Shown here: in pieces, positions 1 to 5,277 of the stretch
How positions within the stretch are numbered: the stretch's first letter is position 1
Layout of the letters: the number at the start of each line of letters is the position of its first letter
Notes under the pieces: model-generated
What the model saw: only the letters and a program-made list of their open reading frames with translations
Databases searched by the model: none
Told to the model about the DNA's origin: nothing
Origin: JAWPNA01 sp045402695
GTDB taxonomy: Bacteria > Acidobacteriota > Polarisedimenticolia > JACPZX01 > DASXTC01
Direction: 5' to 3'
Length of the DNA stretch: 5,492 nt
NCBI GenBank assembly: GCA_045402695.1
Contig: JAWPNA010000313.1
Span: 1-5,492, forward strand
Program-made: the position numbers and the translations under genes

Positions 1-368
1 CCGCCTCCGCCGGTGGCACCGCCCGCGGGCCGCGCTGAGTTCCTTCCCATCGCCGAGGTTGTCGATGCCATCCTGGCGAACGGGCGCCCAACCCGAGGTG
101 AAAAACGGGAGGAGCCGTGAAGCGAAAACCAGATCCACCGCCGAAATACGTTCTTCGCCACGACCCCGAGACGGCGCGCGGCGTCCTGCGCAGACAGGTT
201 CTCATTTGCGATCAACCGGCCATGCCCGTTGCCAGGAGGCACGAGCCGGGTCCAAGCCACGGCCTTGAGCCGCTCCAGAGCCCCGATCAGACTCGGGGCC
301 TCGTCAGCGCCAATACAAGCAGCCATACGCTCCAATTCGATGAGGGCGACCTCCAGATCGGGGCTCAT
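1..368 (-). CDS. Helix-turn-helix (excisionase-like) protein, 3' end beyond window
   Basis: The frame opens at ATG 368 and has no stop before the left edge, giving at least 122 residues. The start overlaps the stop of the upstream gene (TGATG), so it is the fourth gene of the operon. Residues 1-45 are an amphipathic helical segment (DEAPSLIGALERLKAVAW). Residues 58-78 (LSAQDAARRLGVVAKNVFRR) look like the N-terminal helices of a MerR/excisionase-type DNA-binding domain, as in small proteins of integrative elements that control excision or transcription. After residue 78 the frame becomes unconvincing (SLHGSSRFSP, then MASTTSAMGRN). Another minus frame between about 114 and 58 reads LLPFFTSGWAPVRQDGIDNL, which resembles the usual wing and last helix of the family, so a frameshift or sequencing error near 100-135 is possible. 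The HTH call is fairly safe; the C-terminus and exact role are not. Confidence 0.6.
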   Translation of the reverse strand, partial: MSPDLEVALIELERMAACIGADEAPSLIGALERLKAVAWTRLVPPGNGHGRLIANENLSAQDAARRLGVVAKNVFRRWIWFSLHGSSRFSPRVGRPFARMASTTSAMGRNSARPAGGATGGG

Positions 369-733
369 CAGGCCACCGCCGCAGTTGCGCCTTGGAGGGT
401 GTCGTCGGATGCCTTGGCGGGCAAGCCGTATCTCCACTCCTCCCGTAGGTCCAGCGGGCGGCGTGGTTCCCGTCGATGGCCTGTGGAAGCCCGCCCATCG
501 GGCTCAACCGGACTGAAAAACTTCTTTACAGCTTTGACTCCCCCTCTGAATGTCTGCTCAAACGGAATCAGGAGCGGCCGGCGCCAGAACCCTTCGCTGT
601 CGAAAGACTCCTGGAATAAGAAATGTGCCGCGAGGCCCGCGACCATGGCCGGGATCTGGTCGGGAGGAACCTCCGCGATAGCCCGATCCAGCACATCGAG
701 TGAGGGGTTCAGGTCGGGCACGGGTGGGGTCAT
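368..733 (-). CDS. Hypothetical protein of primase operon, 121 aa
   Basis: I do not recognise this family. The start ATG 733 follows a good Shine-Dalgarno (GGAGG at 745-741, seven-base spacer) and overlaps the primase stop by four bases (ATGA). Its own stop overlaps the next start (TGATG). Residues 7-45 form an acidic amphipathic region (LDRAIAEVPPDQIPAMVAGLAAHF). Residues 46-75 are aromatic and basic (FWRRPLLIPF, KAVKKFF). Residues 77-110 are rich in Arg and Pro and contain REEWRYGLPAK. No signal peptide, membrane segment or catalytic motif is visible. The N-terminal helix resembles the one opening the next gene product. The tight overlap on both sides argues that it is a genuine gene and works with the replication protein or the excisionase-like protein, perhaps as an accessory factor; that role is inference. 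Confidence 0.75.
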   Translation of the reverse strand: MTPPVPDLNPSLDVLDRAIAEVPPDQIPAMVAGLAAHFLFQESFDSEGFWRRPLLIPFEQTFRGGVKAVKKFFSPVEPDGRASTGHRREPRRPLDLREEWRYGLPAKASDDTLQGATAAVA

Positions 734-3231
734 GCCCCTTCCTCCCCCGACAGACTCTCCTCATCCGTCACACCGTCACAACCTGCTCCAGTCCATGCTT
801 CTCCAGGGAAACGAACCGTCACAGGCTCTGAGGGTGTGACGGATTGATTCTCCTGAGAACTGGCGTCGAGCCTGGACTGTGACGGAGTGACGCTTGAATC
901 GTCAGTCTTCAGGGGTGCGGCCGGAATGTAGCGGTCAAAGGCGTCCGTGAAGTCGGCCCGAGCGTACCCTTTCGCCGTCGCCGCTCCATGGCGGATCGTG
1001 CCTCTCGGCTCGATCCCGAACGGCTTCAGCCGCTTGGCGAGGCCGTGGGCGTTGAGGGGCTTGCCAGCCTTTCCGCAAGTTCCCCACGGGCCATCCGATG
1101 AGTGCAGTGCCGTCAACAGGTCGCGCGTAAAGATGGATCGCTTGTCCGCCGCCTTCAGGTAGGGATTCTCATCCTCGAAGCCTTGCGCCACGAACGCAGC
1201 CCGACAGTCGCGCAGCAGGAGCACCCCAACCTCGTCGTCCGCCTCGGCCGTCCCGGTGAGAGCCAGGGCCGCTTCGCGCGCTCTGGCGGGCCAGGCACCT
1301 CTGGCCAAATCAGCGAGCGCAAGCATAGGGCGCCAGTTGTCCGCCGCGCGGTCGTTGAGGGTGTCAGGGACAGCAGGATCGGCCGCTTTGAGCGCCATCA
1401 TGTTGTCCCGCGCGAAGCGGGCGGCCTTTCGTCTGAGCGGAGTGAAGTCGCCGAGACGGTCCAACCTCAGCCGCACCCTCCTCTCACGGGGACGTTTGCG
1501 CCTCATCGGAATGGTGATCGATCGGTCATGCAAGGTCGGCGGCAAGTTCCCGATCAGTGCAACGGCCATCGGCGCCCAGGTCGAGAAAACCCGGGGCTCC
1601 GCTTCGTCGCCCTCGCACCTGACGACCCGGGCACCGCCGAGGAAGTGGCCCGAATTGAGAATGCCTCGAAGTTCGTCGTTGGCGTTCCTGCCCGTCAGGA
1701 AGGAATCAGCCTCATCGATCAGCAACGTCGGCCGAAACCGTTGAATTGCGCGGAACACGGCAGCGGGCGATATGTTGGACGTTGACAAGCCCTTCGGCAC
1801 CAGGGCGCCCACAAGAGTCAACGCCGTCGTCTTGCCGCATCGCGGCTGCGGCGATGTGAACGCAAGACGCGGCGAAACCTGGAAAGCGTCGTGGGCGTGA
1901 GCGCGCAATGTCCACAGCGCCATCGCCTCTGCTGCGTACTCCGGCAGGTACAGGTACGCCATGAACGTCCCGGCCAAGTCAAACAACAATTGTGCGCCGT
2001 CCACTGGCTCGGGCCATACTCTTGGGTCCGCGAGGATGATCTCTTGACCTTGCAAATATTTCGACTCGGGTGGACCTGGCTCCCTGCCCAAGACCGCATC
2101 CACGACGGCCGCGGGACTACTCAGCCCTGCGGACTTCAAACAGCGGATCGCCCCCTCGCGCACCAATGTTCGCAGAAGCAGGCCCTCCGATTCGTTCGTG
2201 GCCTCGGCAAGATGTTCGAGGCAGGCGCGCACCTTGTCGAGGGGCGCATTTTCTCCCAGGCCGCGCAGGCCCGAATCCTTGAGAAGGCCCTCGATCTCCT
2301 CGCTCTCTGAGTTGCCGTCAGCGGGAGCGAGCTCGCCCGCCGGGCATGGGCCTATCGCAAGGTCATGATCTGGCGCCGTGGGTATCTGCACCTTCGCCAT
2401 GTCGGTCGGTTCCATCAACGAGGACTCGTCCCCCCGTCGCACTACTTCGCGCGGTTCTCGCTTGCCTGCCTCTATCCCGGACTGAATCGTCGCTCGTGCC
2501 TCGGCCTCCGGTCGGCGTGGTGTCGCCACGTCTACCAGGGCCTCGATCACGTCGCCTTCGTTCAGCAGGCCGGCGCCGACCATCTGCCCGAGAGCGAACG
2601 CGGATCGGTTCAGCTGATCATTTCCCTCGTGCGCTTGAGCATTCCGCACGGACTCGATCTCGCTGGTGAGTGCCGAGCGTGCGTACCCGTCGCCCACCAT
2701 CGGCGCGAGGAGAGTTTTCCTGGAGCGCTTCCGCTTCGCCCTGAGCTGGGCCGCGATGTGATCCGGGAATGGGGCGAACGGTAGATTTTCCGGTGACAAA
2801 TCGGTCGCCCATTCGTAGATGCAGCCAGTTTTCGGGTGAATGCTTCCGGGAATCACAACCTGTCCGCCTTCGCCGCGAACGTCGATCTTCTCGCCCAGTT
2901 GGCCGACACTGTTTCCGATAGGCGGCCCGCCATTCATGCGGTAGTAGTATTGCCGGCCGCCGCCGCCCGTGATCACCGTGGGCGTCTCCGGCAAGTTGAG
3001 CGGAGTCACGTTTGAACCAGCGTCAGCGTCAACCACGATGATTCCGCTCACGCTCCCGGTGCGGAGCCCGATGTTGCCCTTTGCGGCCCACTCCCGGATT
3101 TGCGCCTCGGATTGTCTTGGCGCGTGCGTCCAGCCCTTGAGAGTGGGCAGCTTGCCGGCCAGCGGGATCAGGTGCGCACCCCGCTCGTGTGCCGCCAGGG
3201 CTTCGCGCAGGAGAAGAGACGCTGCGCTCAT
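730..3231 (-). CDS. Bifunctional primase-polymerase fused to DUF3631-type P-loop ATPase
   Basis: 833 residues; probably starts and drives DNA replication of a mobile element in the cytoplasm. Residues 5-165 are a Prim-Pol domain (bifunctional DNA primase/polymerase family): metal-binding VVDADA with D68 and D70, motif GGGGRQYYYR at 89-98, and IDVRGEGG with D117, followed by VVIPGSIHP. Residues 183-262 resemble the helical region usually following Prim-Pol (NDQLNRSAFALGQMVGAGLL). After a linker, residues 395-575 are a DUF3631-like ATPase: Walker A PQPRCGKTT (461-469), Walker B LLIDEAD (503-509), and GNLPPTLHDRS with candidate arginine finger R570. Residues 660-770 match the usual DUF3631 C-terminus (KPLNAHGLAKRLKPFGI). 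Residues 775-833 are an acidic Ser/Thr-rich tail, likely disordered. ATG 3231 has a strong Shine-Dalgarno (GGAGGTGG, 3242-3235) and overlaps the upstream stop. An unusual point is Q94 where Prim-Pol motif II normally has His. Confidence 0.95.
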   Translation of the reverse strand: MSAASLLLREALAAHERGAHLIPLAGKLPTLKGWTHAPRQSEAQIREWAAKGNIGLRTGSVSGIIVVDADAGSNVTPLNLPETPTVITGGGGRQYYYRMNGGPPIGNSVGQLGEKIDVRGEGGQVVIPGSIHPKTGCIYEWATDLSPENLPFAPFPDHIAAQLRAKRKRSRKTLLAPMVGDGYARSALTSEIESVRNAQAHEGNDQLNRSAFALGQMVGAGLLNEGDVIEALVDVATPRRPEAEARATIQSGIEAGKREPREVVRRGDESSLMEPTDMAKVQIPTAPDHDLAIGPCPAGELAPADGNSESEEIEGLLKDSGLRGLGENAPLDKVRACLEHLAEATNESEGLLLRTLVREGAIRCLKSAGLSSPAAVVDAVLGREPGPPESKYLQGQEIILADPRVWPEPVDGAQLLFDLAGTFMAYLYLPEYAAEAMALWTLRAHAHDAFQVSPRLAFTSPQPRCGKTTALTLVGALVPKGLSTSNISPAAVFRAIQRFRPTLLIDEADSFLTGRNANDELRGILNSGHFLGGARVVRCEGDEAEPRVFSTWAPMAVALIGNLPPTLHDRSITIPMRRKRPRERRVRLRLDRLGDFTPLRRKAARFARDNMMALKAADPAVPDTLNDRAADNWRPMLALADLARGAWPARAREAALALTGTAEADDEVGVLLLRDCRAAFVAQGFEDENPYLKAADKRSIFTRDLLTALHSSDGPWGTCGKAGKPLNAHGLAKRLKPFGIEPRGTIRHGAATAKGYARADFTDAFDRYIPAAPLKTDDSSVTPSQSRLDASSQENQSVTPSEPVTVRFPGEAWTGAGCDGVTDEESLSGEEGA
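765..885. repeat. Cluster of five CCGTCACA octamers, both orientations
   Basis: Exact CCGTCACA occurs on the plus strand at 765-772, 773-780 (tandem with the first) and 816-823. Its complement TGTGACGG occurs at 835-842 and 878-885, with a degenerate copy (AGTGACGC) at 886-893. The cluster lies in the part of the primase gene encoding its C-terminal tail. The copies fall in all three codon phases, so this is a DNA repeat rather than a peptide repeat. Possible roles are initiator or regulator binding sites (iteron-like) or simple local duplication. Confidence 0.65.
816..842. repeat. Inverted repeat of the CCGTCACA octamer
   Basis: Perfect 8-bp arms, CCGTCACA (816-823) and TGTGACGG (835-842), separated by 11 bases. 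The 19-bp centre-to-centre distance of the arms is just under two helical turns, which would suit a dimeric DNA-binding protein. No T-run follows on either strand, so it does not look like an intrinsic terminator. Confidence 0.5.
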
Positions 3232-3488
3232 CGGCCACCTCCGCGACTCGGGCTTTCGATTCGAGGGGAGGCTCGACGGAGGCGCTTGCCTTCCTCGATG
3301 AGTTGCTGGATCTCCGACTGAAGAAGGTAGAGGTTCCGGCCGATCTTGACGGAGCTAAGGCGACCGGACCGCATCCAGTACCGCAGCGTTTCAACGGCCG
3401 TATCGAGCGTAGCCGCAGCCGTTGACAGCCTGACCAGTGAGGGGAGCGGGATGGGTGAAATCTTCGGTGAGGATGAACGGTGGCTCAT
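3228..3488 (-). CDS. Small MerR/excisionase-type helix-turn-helix protein
   Basis: 86 residues and the first gene of the operon. Residues 18-67 form a complete small DNA-binding domain of the HTH_17/excisionase type: LSTAAATLDTAVETLRYWMR gives the helix-turn-helix, SGRLSSVKIGRNLYLL the wing, and QSEIQQLIEEG the closing helix. The first 17 residues are Ser/Pro-rich and the tail (68-86) is basic. Such proteins act in the cytoplasm as operon regulators or recombination directionality factors. The stop overlaps the primase start by four bases (ATGA), indicating coupling. ATG 3488 is the only reasonable start because an in-frame TGA lies five codons upstream. Its Shine-Dalgarno is weak (GAGG, ten bases upstream) and lies within the structured leader described separately, so initiation may be controlled. 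Self-regulation of the operon is likely but inferred. Confidence 0.85.
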   Translation of the reverse strand: MSHRSSSPKISPIPLPSLVRLSTAAATLDTAVETLRYWMRSGRLSSVKIGRNLYLLQSEIQQLIEEGKRLRRASPRIESPSRGGGR

Positions 3489-3494
3489 CGGGTG

Positions 3495-3559
3495 ACAGCC
3501 TCATAGCCAGGGACGAGAGTCCCCGCGTGAAAAAGTTCACGTGATGCTGGCTAGGCTGT
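3495..3559 (-). promoter_or_regulatory. Predicted three-way-junction structured leader of the primase operon
   Basis: Read on the minus strand, 65 bases can fold as follows. P1 is ACAGCC (3559-3554) with GGCTGT (3500-3495). P2 is TAGCCA (3553-3548) with TGGCTA (3509-3504), with TGA bulged between P1 and P2 on the 3' side. Two hairpins sit inside: CGTGAA-CTTT-TTCACG (3541-3526) and GGGAC-TCTC-GTCCC (3523-3510). That gives 23 pairs and ends six bases before ATG 3488, covering the only candidate ribosome-binding site (GAGG). The pairing is seen directly. Function as a cis-acting RNA, or instead as a DNA operator, cruciform, origin or attachment site, is inference. Confidence 0.5.
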
Positions 3560-3580
3560 AGGTCCCGGCAAGATCTACAG
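3556..3580. repeat. Inverted repeat CTGTAG/CTACAG upstream of the structured leader
   Basis: Six-base arms CTGTAG (3556-3561) and CTACAG (3575-3580) flank a 13-base loop. The first arm overlaps the outer arm of the larger structure, so the two folds are mutually exclusive at their edges. The loop contains GTCCCGGC (3562-3569), complementary to GCCAGGGAC (3506-3514) apart from one unpaired base. Confidence 0.4.
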
Positions 3581-3600
3581 ACGCGTGTACCGAGGAGTCA

Positions 3601-3794
3601 CCGTATCCGGCTCATCGCCGGGGGAGAGCTTCTTTCGGCGGAAATGCAATCTGTCTGCGCCGTATCCCGCCGAGCGGCGGGGGGCGCTGGCTCGACCACG
3701 AATCGCCTTGTTGCGCCGTGTCCGGCTCATCACCGGGGACGCCGACAATCCGGCTCTCAAGCTAATCGGGGAGGCCTGCCGTAGGTCCGTGTCC
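3601..3794 (+). repeat. Four direct copies of CCGTRTCC, including a 21-bp direct repeat pair
   Basis: CCGTATCC is at 3601-3608 and 3660-3667; CCGTGTCC is at 3716-3723 and 3787-3794. All are in the same orientation, with start-to-start spacings of 59, 56 and 71 bases. Copies two and three share a longer TGCGCCGTRTCC. Around copies one and three lies a 21-bp repeat, 3603-3623 and 3718-3738, with two mismatches (core TCCGGCTCATC, then CCGGGG). Iteron-like or regulator sites next to the replication operon are possible; the spacing is less regular than in classical iterons. Confidence 0.5.
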
Positions 3795-3843
3795 GCCGCC
3801 TGAGAGTTCCCCTGATCGGCCGCAGATCTCACTTCCGAACGTT

Positions 3844-3862
3844 GCGTGCTCCAGTTGCACGC
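3844..3862. repeat. Inverted repeat GCGTGC/GCACGC
   Basis: Six-base arms GCGTGC (3844-3849) and GCACGC (3857-3862) with a seven-base loop, 141 bases upstream of the surface-protein start. No T-run follows, so a terminator is unlikely. It could be an operator for the plus-strand gene, or chance. Confidence 0.3.
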
Positions 3863-3992
3863 GCCATGAATCTACTACTCCCCATCGCGACCAGTCAAGG
3901 GAAACTGCTTCCCCCAACTCGCCACCGATGGCTATCGCCTGGTGACCGGCTTTGAGTATCATGGGGCACCTGCTCCCTTGGGGGGCCGAGTG

Positions 3993-3999
3993 AGGAGGG
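3993..3999 (+). promoter_or_regulatory. Shine-Dalgarno of the surface-protein gene
   Basis: AGGAGGG ends three bases before ATG 4003. It is the strongest ribosome-binding site on the plus strand in this region, and with the signal peptide directly after it, it fixes the start. Confidence 0.8.
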
Positions 4000-4002
4000 C
4001 AC

Positions 4003-5277
4003 ATGCACAAGCTCGGACACAGCGATCGACTACGGGTGTTCGTCGTCGTCGCCGCCTGCACTGCAACAGTAGGTCTGCTCTTGGTCTCAGGCTATGGTCA
4101 CGGACAGGCATCGAGTTGCAGTCCGACACCTGCCGGCCTCGTGAGCTGGTGGCCGGGCGACGGCGATGCATTGGACGTGGTCGGTTCAAATGCCGGCATT
4201 CTCTCAGGCGGGACCTCGTTCGGACCGGGCGTGGTCGGCCAAGCGTTCCGCTTCGATGGCGTGACTGGCTATGCACGAATACCTCATGCGCCTGGCCTCA
4301 ACCCGCGTGGGAGTTTCTCGATTGAGACGTGGATCTTGCCGGCAGATGACCGCCTGAGCATCATCCTGACGAAGTGGGGCGATCACGGCGCTTGGCTTAG
4401 TGATCGAGCGTACCAGATTGACACAATCCCCGGCAGAGGGTTGAGGTTCGCCATTTCCGATGATGCGCATCAAGGAGACGGCGGTTTCCACAACTTCGAT
4501 GTCTCGGGCGTCCTGACTGTAAACTCCTGGAATCACGTCGCTGCCGTGTATGAACAGCCGACCGGGACGCGGCTGATCTATATCAACGGCGTGGAGGTGG
4601 CTAGACGAACCAACCCCCCGATTGTCATTACCGACAGCATCGCCGATGTGGCGCTCGGAGTGCAGCTTTCCTCACCTGGAGACTATGGTCTTCCGTTCGC
4701 CGGACTCATCGATGAAGCCACTCTCTACGACAGAGCCCTTTCCGCCACCGAGGTCAACGGCATCTATTCGGCTAGTAGCGCAGGCAAGTGCCTCGTGCGT
4801 GATGAGGACGGAGACGCAGTGGTGGACGGCGCCGACAACTGTCCCACCGCATTCAACATCTCACAGTTGGACGGCGATGCAGATGGCATCGGCGACTCGT
4901 GTGATAACTGCCCTCTGGCGGCGAATCAGAGCCAGAGCGACGCAGACCTAGACGGGGTGGGTGACTCGTGCGACATCTCGCCATTCGACTATGACCGCAT
5001 CGTGGACGGCCCGGCTGGCCCTCCGGGTCCAACTGGCCCCGCTGGTCCGCAGGGACCGCAAGGTCCTCCTGGCCCTCTGCTGACCCCATGTCCAGACGCC
5101 GACGCGGACGGCTTCCGCGACTGCGTGTCGATCCCCGGCTGCTTCCCCTACGGCGGCGCGTGCGGCGACTGCAACGATGCGGACCCGTCGATCAACCCGC
5201 GCGGGAGCGAGACCACGCCCAAGAGGAACAGGAGTGAGGGGAAGGACAACGATTGTAACGGAGTGATCGACGGATGA
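4003..5277 (+). CDS. Secreted LamG / thrombospondin type 3 / collagen-like / MopE-type protein
   Basis: 424 residues, exported. Residues 1-11 are basic, 12-29 hydrophobic (VFVVVAACTATVGLLLVSG), with probable signal-peptidase cleavage after A36. C39 lacks a proper lipobox. Residues 44-258 are a LamG/concanavalin-type jelly-roll (GLVSWWPGDGDALDVVG, FSIETWI, WNHVAAVYE, FAGLIDEATLYDRAL), a fold that often binds carbohydrate and calcium. Residues 263-324 are thrombospondin type 3-like calcium repeats with paired Asp and Cys. Residues 336-359 are eight Gly-Pro-X collagen triplets. Residues 363-424 match the MopE-type putative metal-binding segment (DADADGFRDC, CNDADPSINP, DNDCNGVIDG). A strong Shine-Dalgarno supports the start. 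No sortase, PEP-CTERM or type IX sorting tail is seen, so it may be released or wall-associated. It shows no functional link with the divergent primase operon. Likely roles are surface adhesion or polysaccharide binding; the exact ligand is unknown. Confidence 0.93.
   Translation: MHKLGHSDRLRVFVVVAACTATVGLLLVSGYGHGQASSCSPTPAGLVSWWPGDGDALDVVGSNAGILSGGTSFGPGVVGQAFRFDGVTGYARIPHAPGLNPRGSFSIETWILPADDRLSIILTKWGDHGAWLSDRAYQIDTIPGRGLRFAISDDAHQGDGGFHNFDVSGVLTVNSWNHVAAVYEQPTGTRLIYINGVEVARRTNPPIVITDSIADVALGVQLSSPGDYGLPFAGLIDEATLYDRALSATEVNGIYSASSAGKCLVRDEDGDAVVDGADNCPTAFNISQLDGDADGIGDSCDNCPLAANQSQSDADLDGVGDSCDISPFDYDRIVDGPAGPPGPTGPAGPQGPQGPPGPLLTPCPDADADGFRDCVSIPGCFPYGGACGDCNDADPSINPRGSETTPKRNRSEGKDNDCNGVIDG
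4801..4974 (+). repeat. Thrombospondin type 3-like calcium-binding repeats (coding)
   Basis: Encodes residues 267-324 of the surface protein as three units: DEDGDAVVDGADNCP, DGDADGIGDSCDNCP and DADLDGVGDSCD. The spaced Asp side chains and the Cys after each unit are the hallmark of this calcium-binding repeat, here acting as a stiff linker between the LamG and collagen-like parts. Confidence 0.85.
5008..5079 (+). repeat. Collagen-like Gly-X-Y repeat (coding)
   Basis: Encodes residues 336-359, eight uninterrupted triplets: GPA GPP GPT GPA GPQ GPQ GPP GPL. Every triplet has Pro at X. Eight triplets is short for a stable triple helix alone, so it may serve as a trimerising linker or an extended spacer. 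Confidence 0.9.

Larger units (their letters stand above)
3560..4002. other. Intergenic region between divergent units, no convincing gene
   Basis: These 443 bases separate the structured leader of the minus-strand operon from the plus-strand surface-protein gene. Both units transcribe away from here, so both promoters should lie in it, but no clear -35/-10 pair was found for either. It holds direct repeats (3601-3794), an inverted repeat (3844-3862) and a Shine-Dalgarno (3993-3999). Open frames of 66-85 codons exist on both strands but lack family resemblance and overlap each other. If the operon belongs to an integrated element, its right-hand junction with host DNA may also lie here. Confidence 0.6.

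Noticed and set aside
1..120. Plus-strand frame ending in TGA at 118-120 (contains FLPIAEVVDAILANGRP)
   Set aside because: It could be the end of a gene entering from the left, but it overlaps the minus-strand HTH gene and is in codon register with a minus frame that fits the HTH family. The evidence does not decide between them, so it is not listed.
117..839. Long plus-strand frame of 240 codons
   Set aside because: It lies antisense to the 121-residue protein, the start of the excisionase-like gene and the primase tail, all of which have better start signals and operon overlaps. Its product is Arg/Ser/Pro-rich with no family character, as is typical of antisense frames in high-GC DNA.
1102..1785. 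Plus-strand frame of 227 codons inside the primase gene
   Set aside because: It is antisense to the DUF3631 domain, which has clear motifs; the product has no recognisable domain.
3495..3580. tRNA gene or attachment site at a tRNA 3' end
   Set aside because: The folded region has no T-loop (GTTCRA), anticodon arm of proper length or acceptor geometry on either strand.
3601..3794. CRISPR array
   Set aside because: Only short repeats with unequal spacing and two mismatches in the longer pair; no cas genes and no uniform spacers.
3585..3803. Plus-strand GTG-started frame of 72 codons
   Set aside because: The end (RLITGDADNPALKLIGEA) looks somewhat protein-like, but there is no ribosome-binding site or family match and the frame is crossed by the repeats. 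A gene remnant is possible but cannot be supported.
3575..3832. Minus-strand frame of 85 codons in the intergenic region
   Set aside because: Low-complexity Arg/Ser-rich product, overlapped by an equally open plus frame and by the direct repeats. No Shine-Dalgarno or family match.
3762..3962. Minus-strand frame of 66 codons from ATG 3962
   Set aside because: The product is not low-complexity, but codon use is mixed (two ATA codons), there is no family match, and it covers the expected promoter region of the surface-protein gene.
4003..4122. Lipoprotein signal peptide with lipid attachment at C39
   Set aside because: The residues before the Cys are Ala-Ser-Ser with no Leu at -3, and a signal-peptidase I site after A36 fits better.
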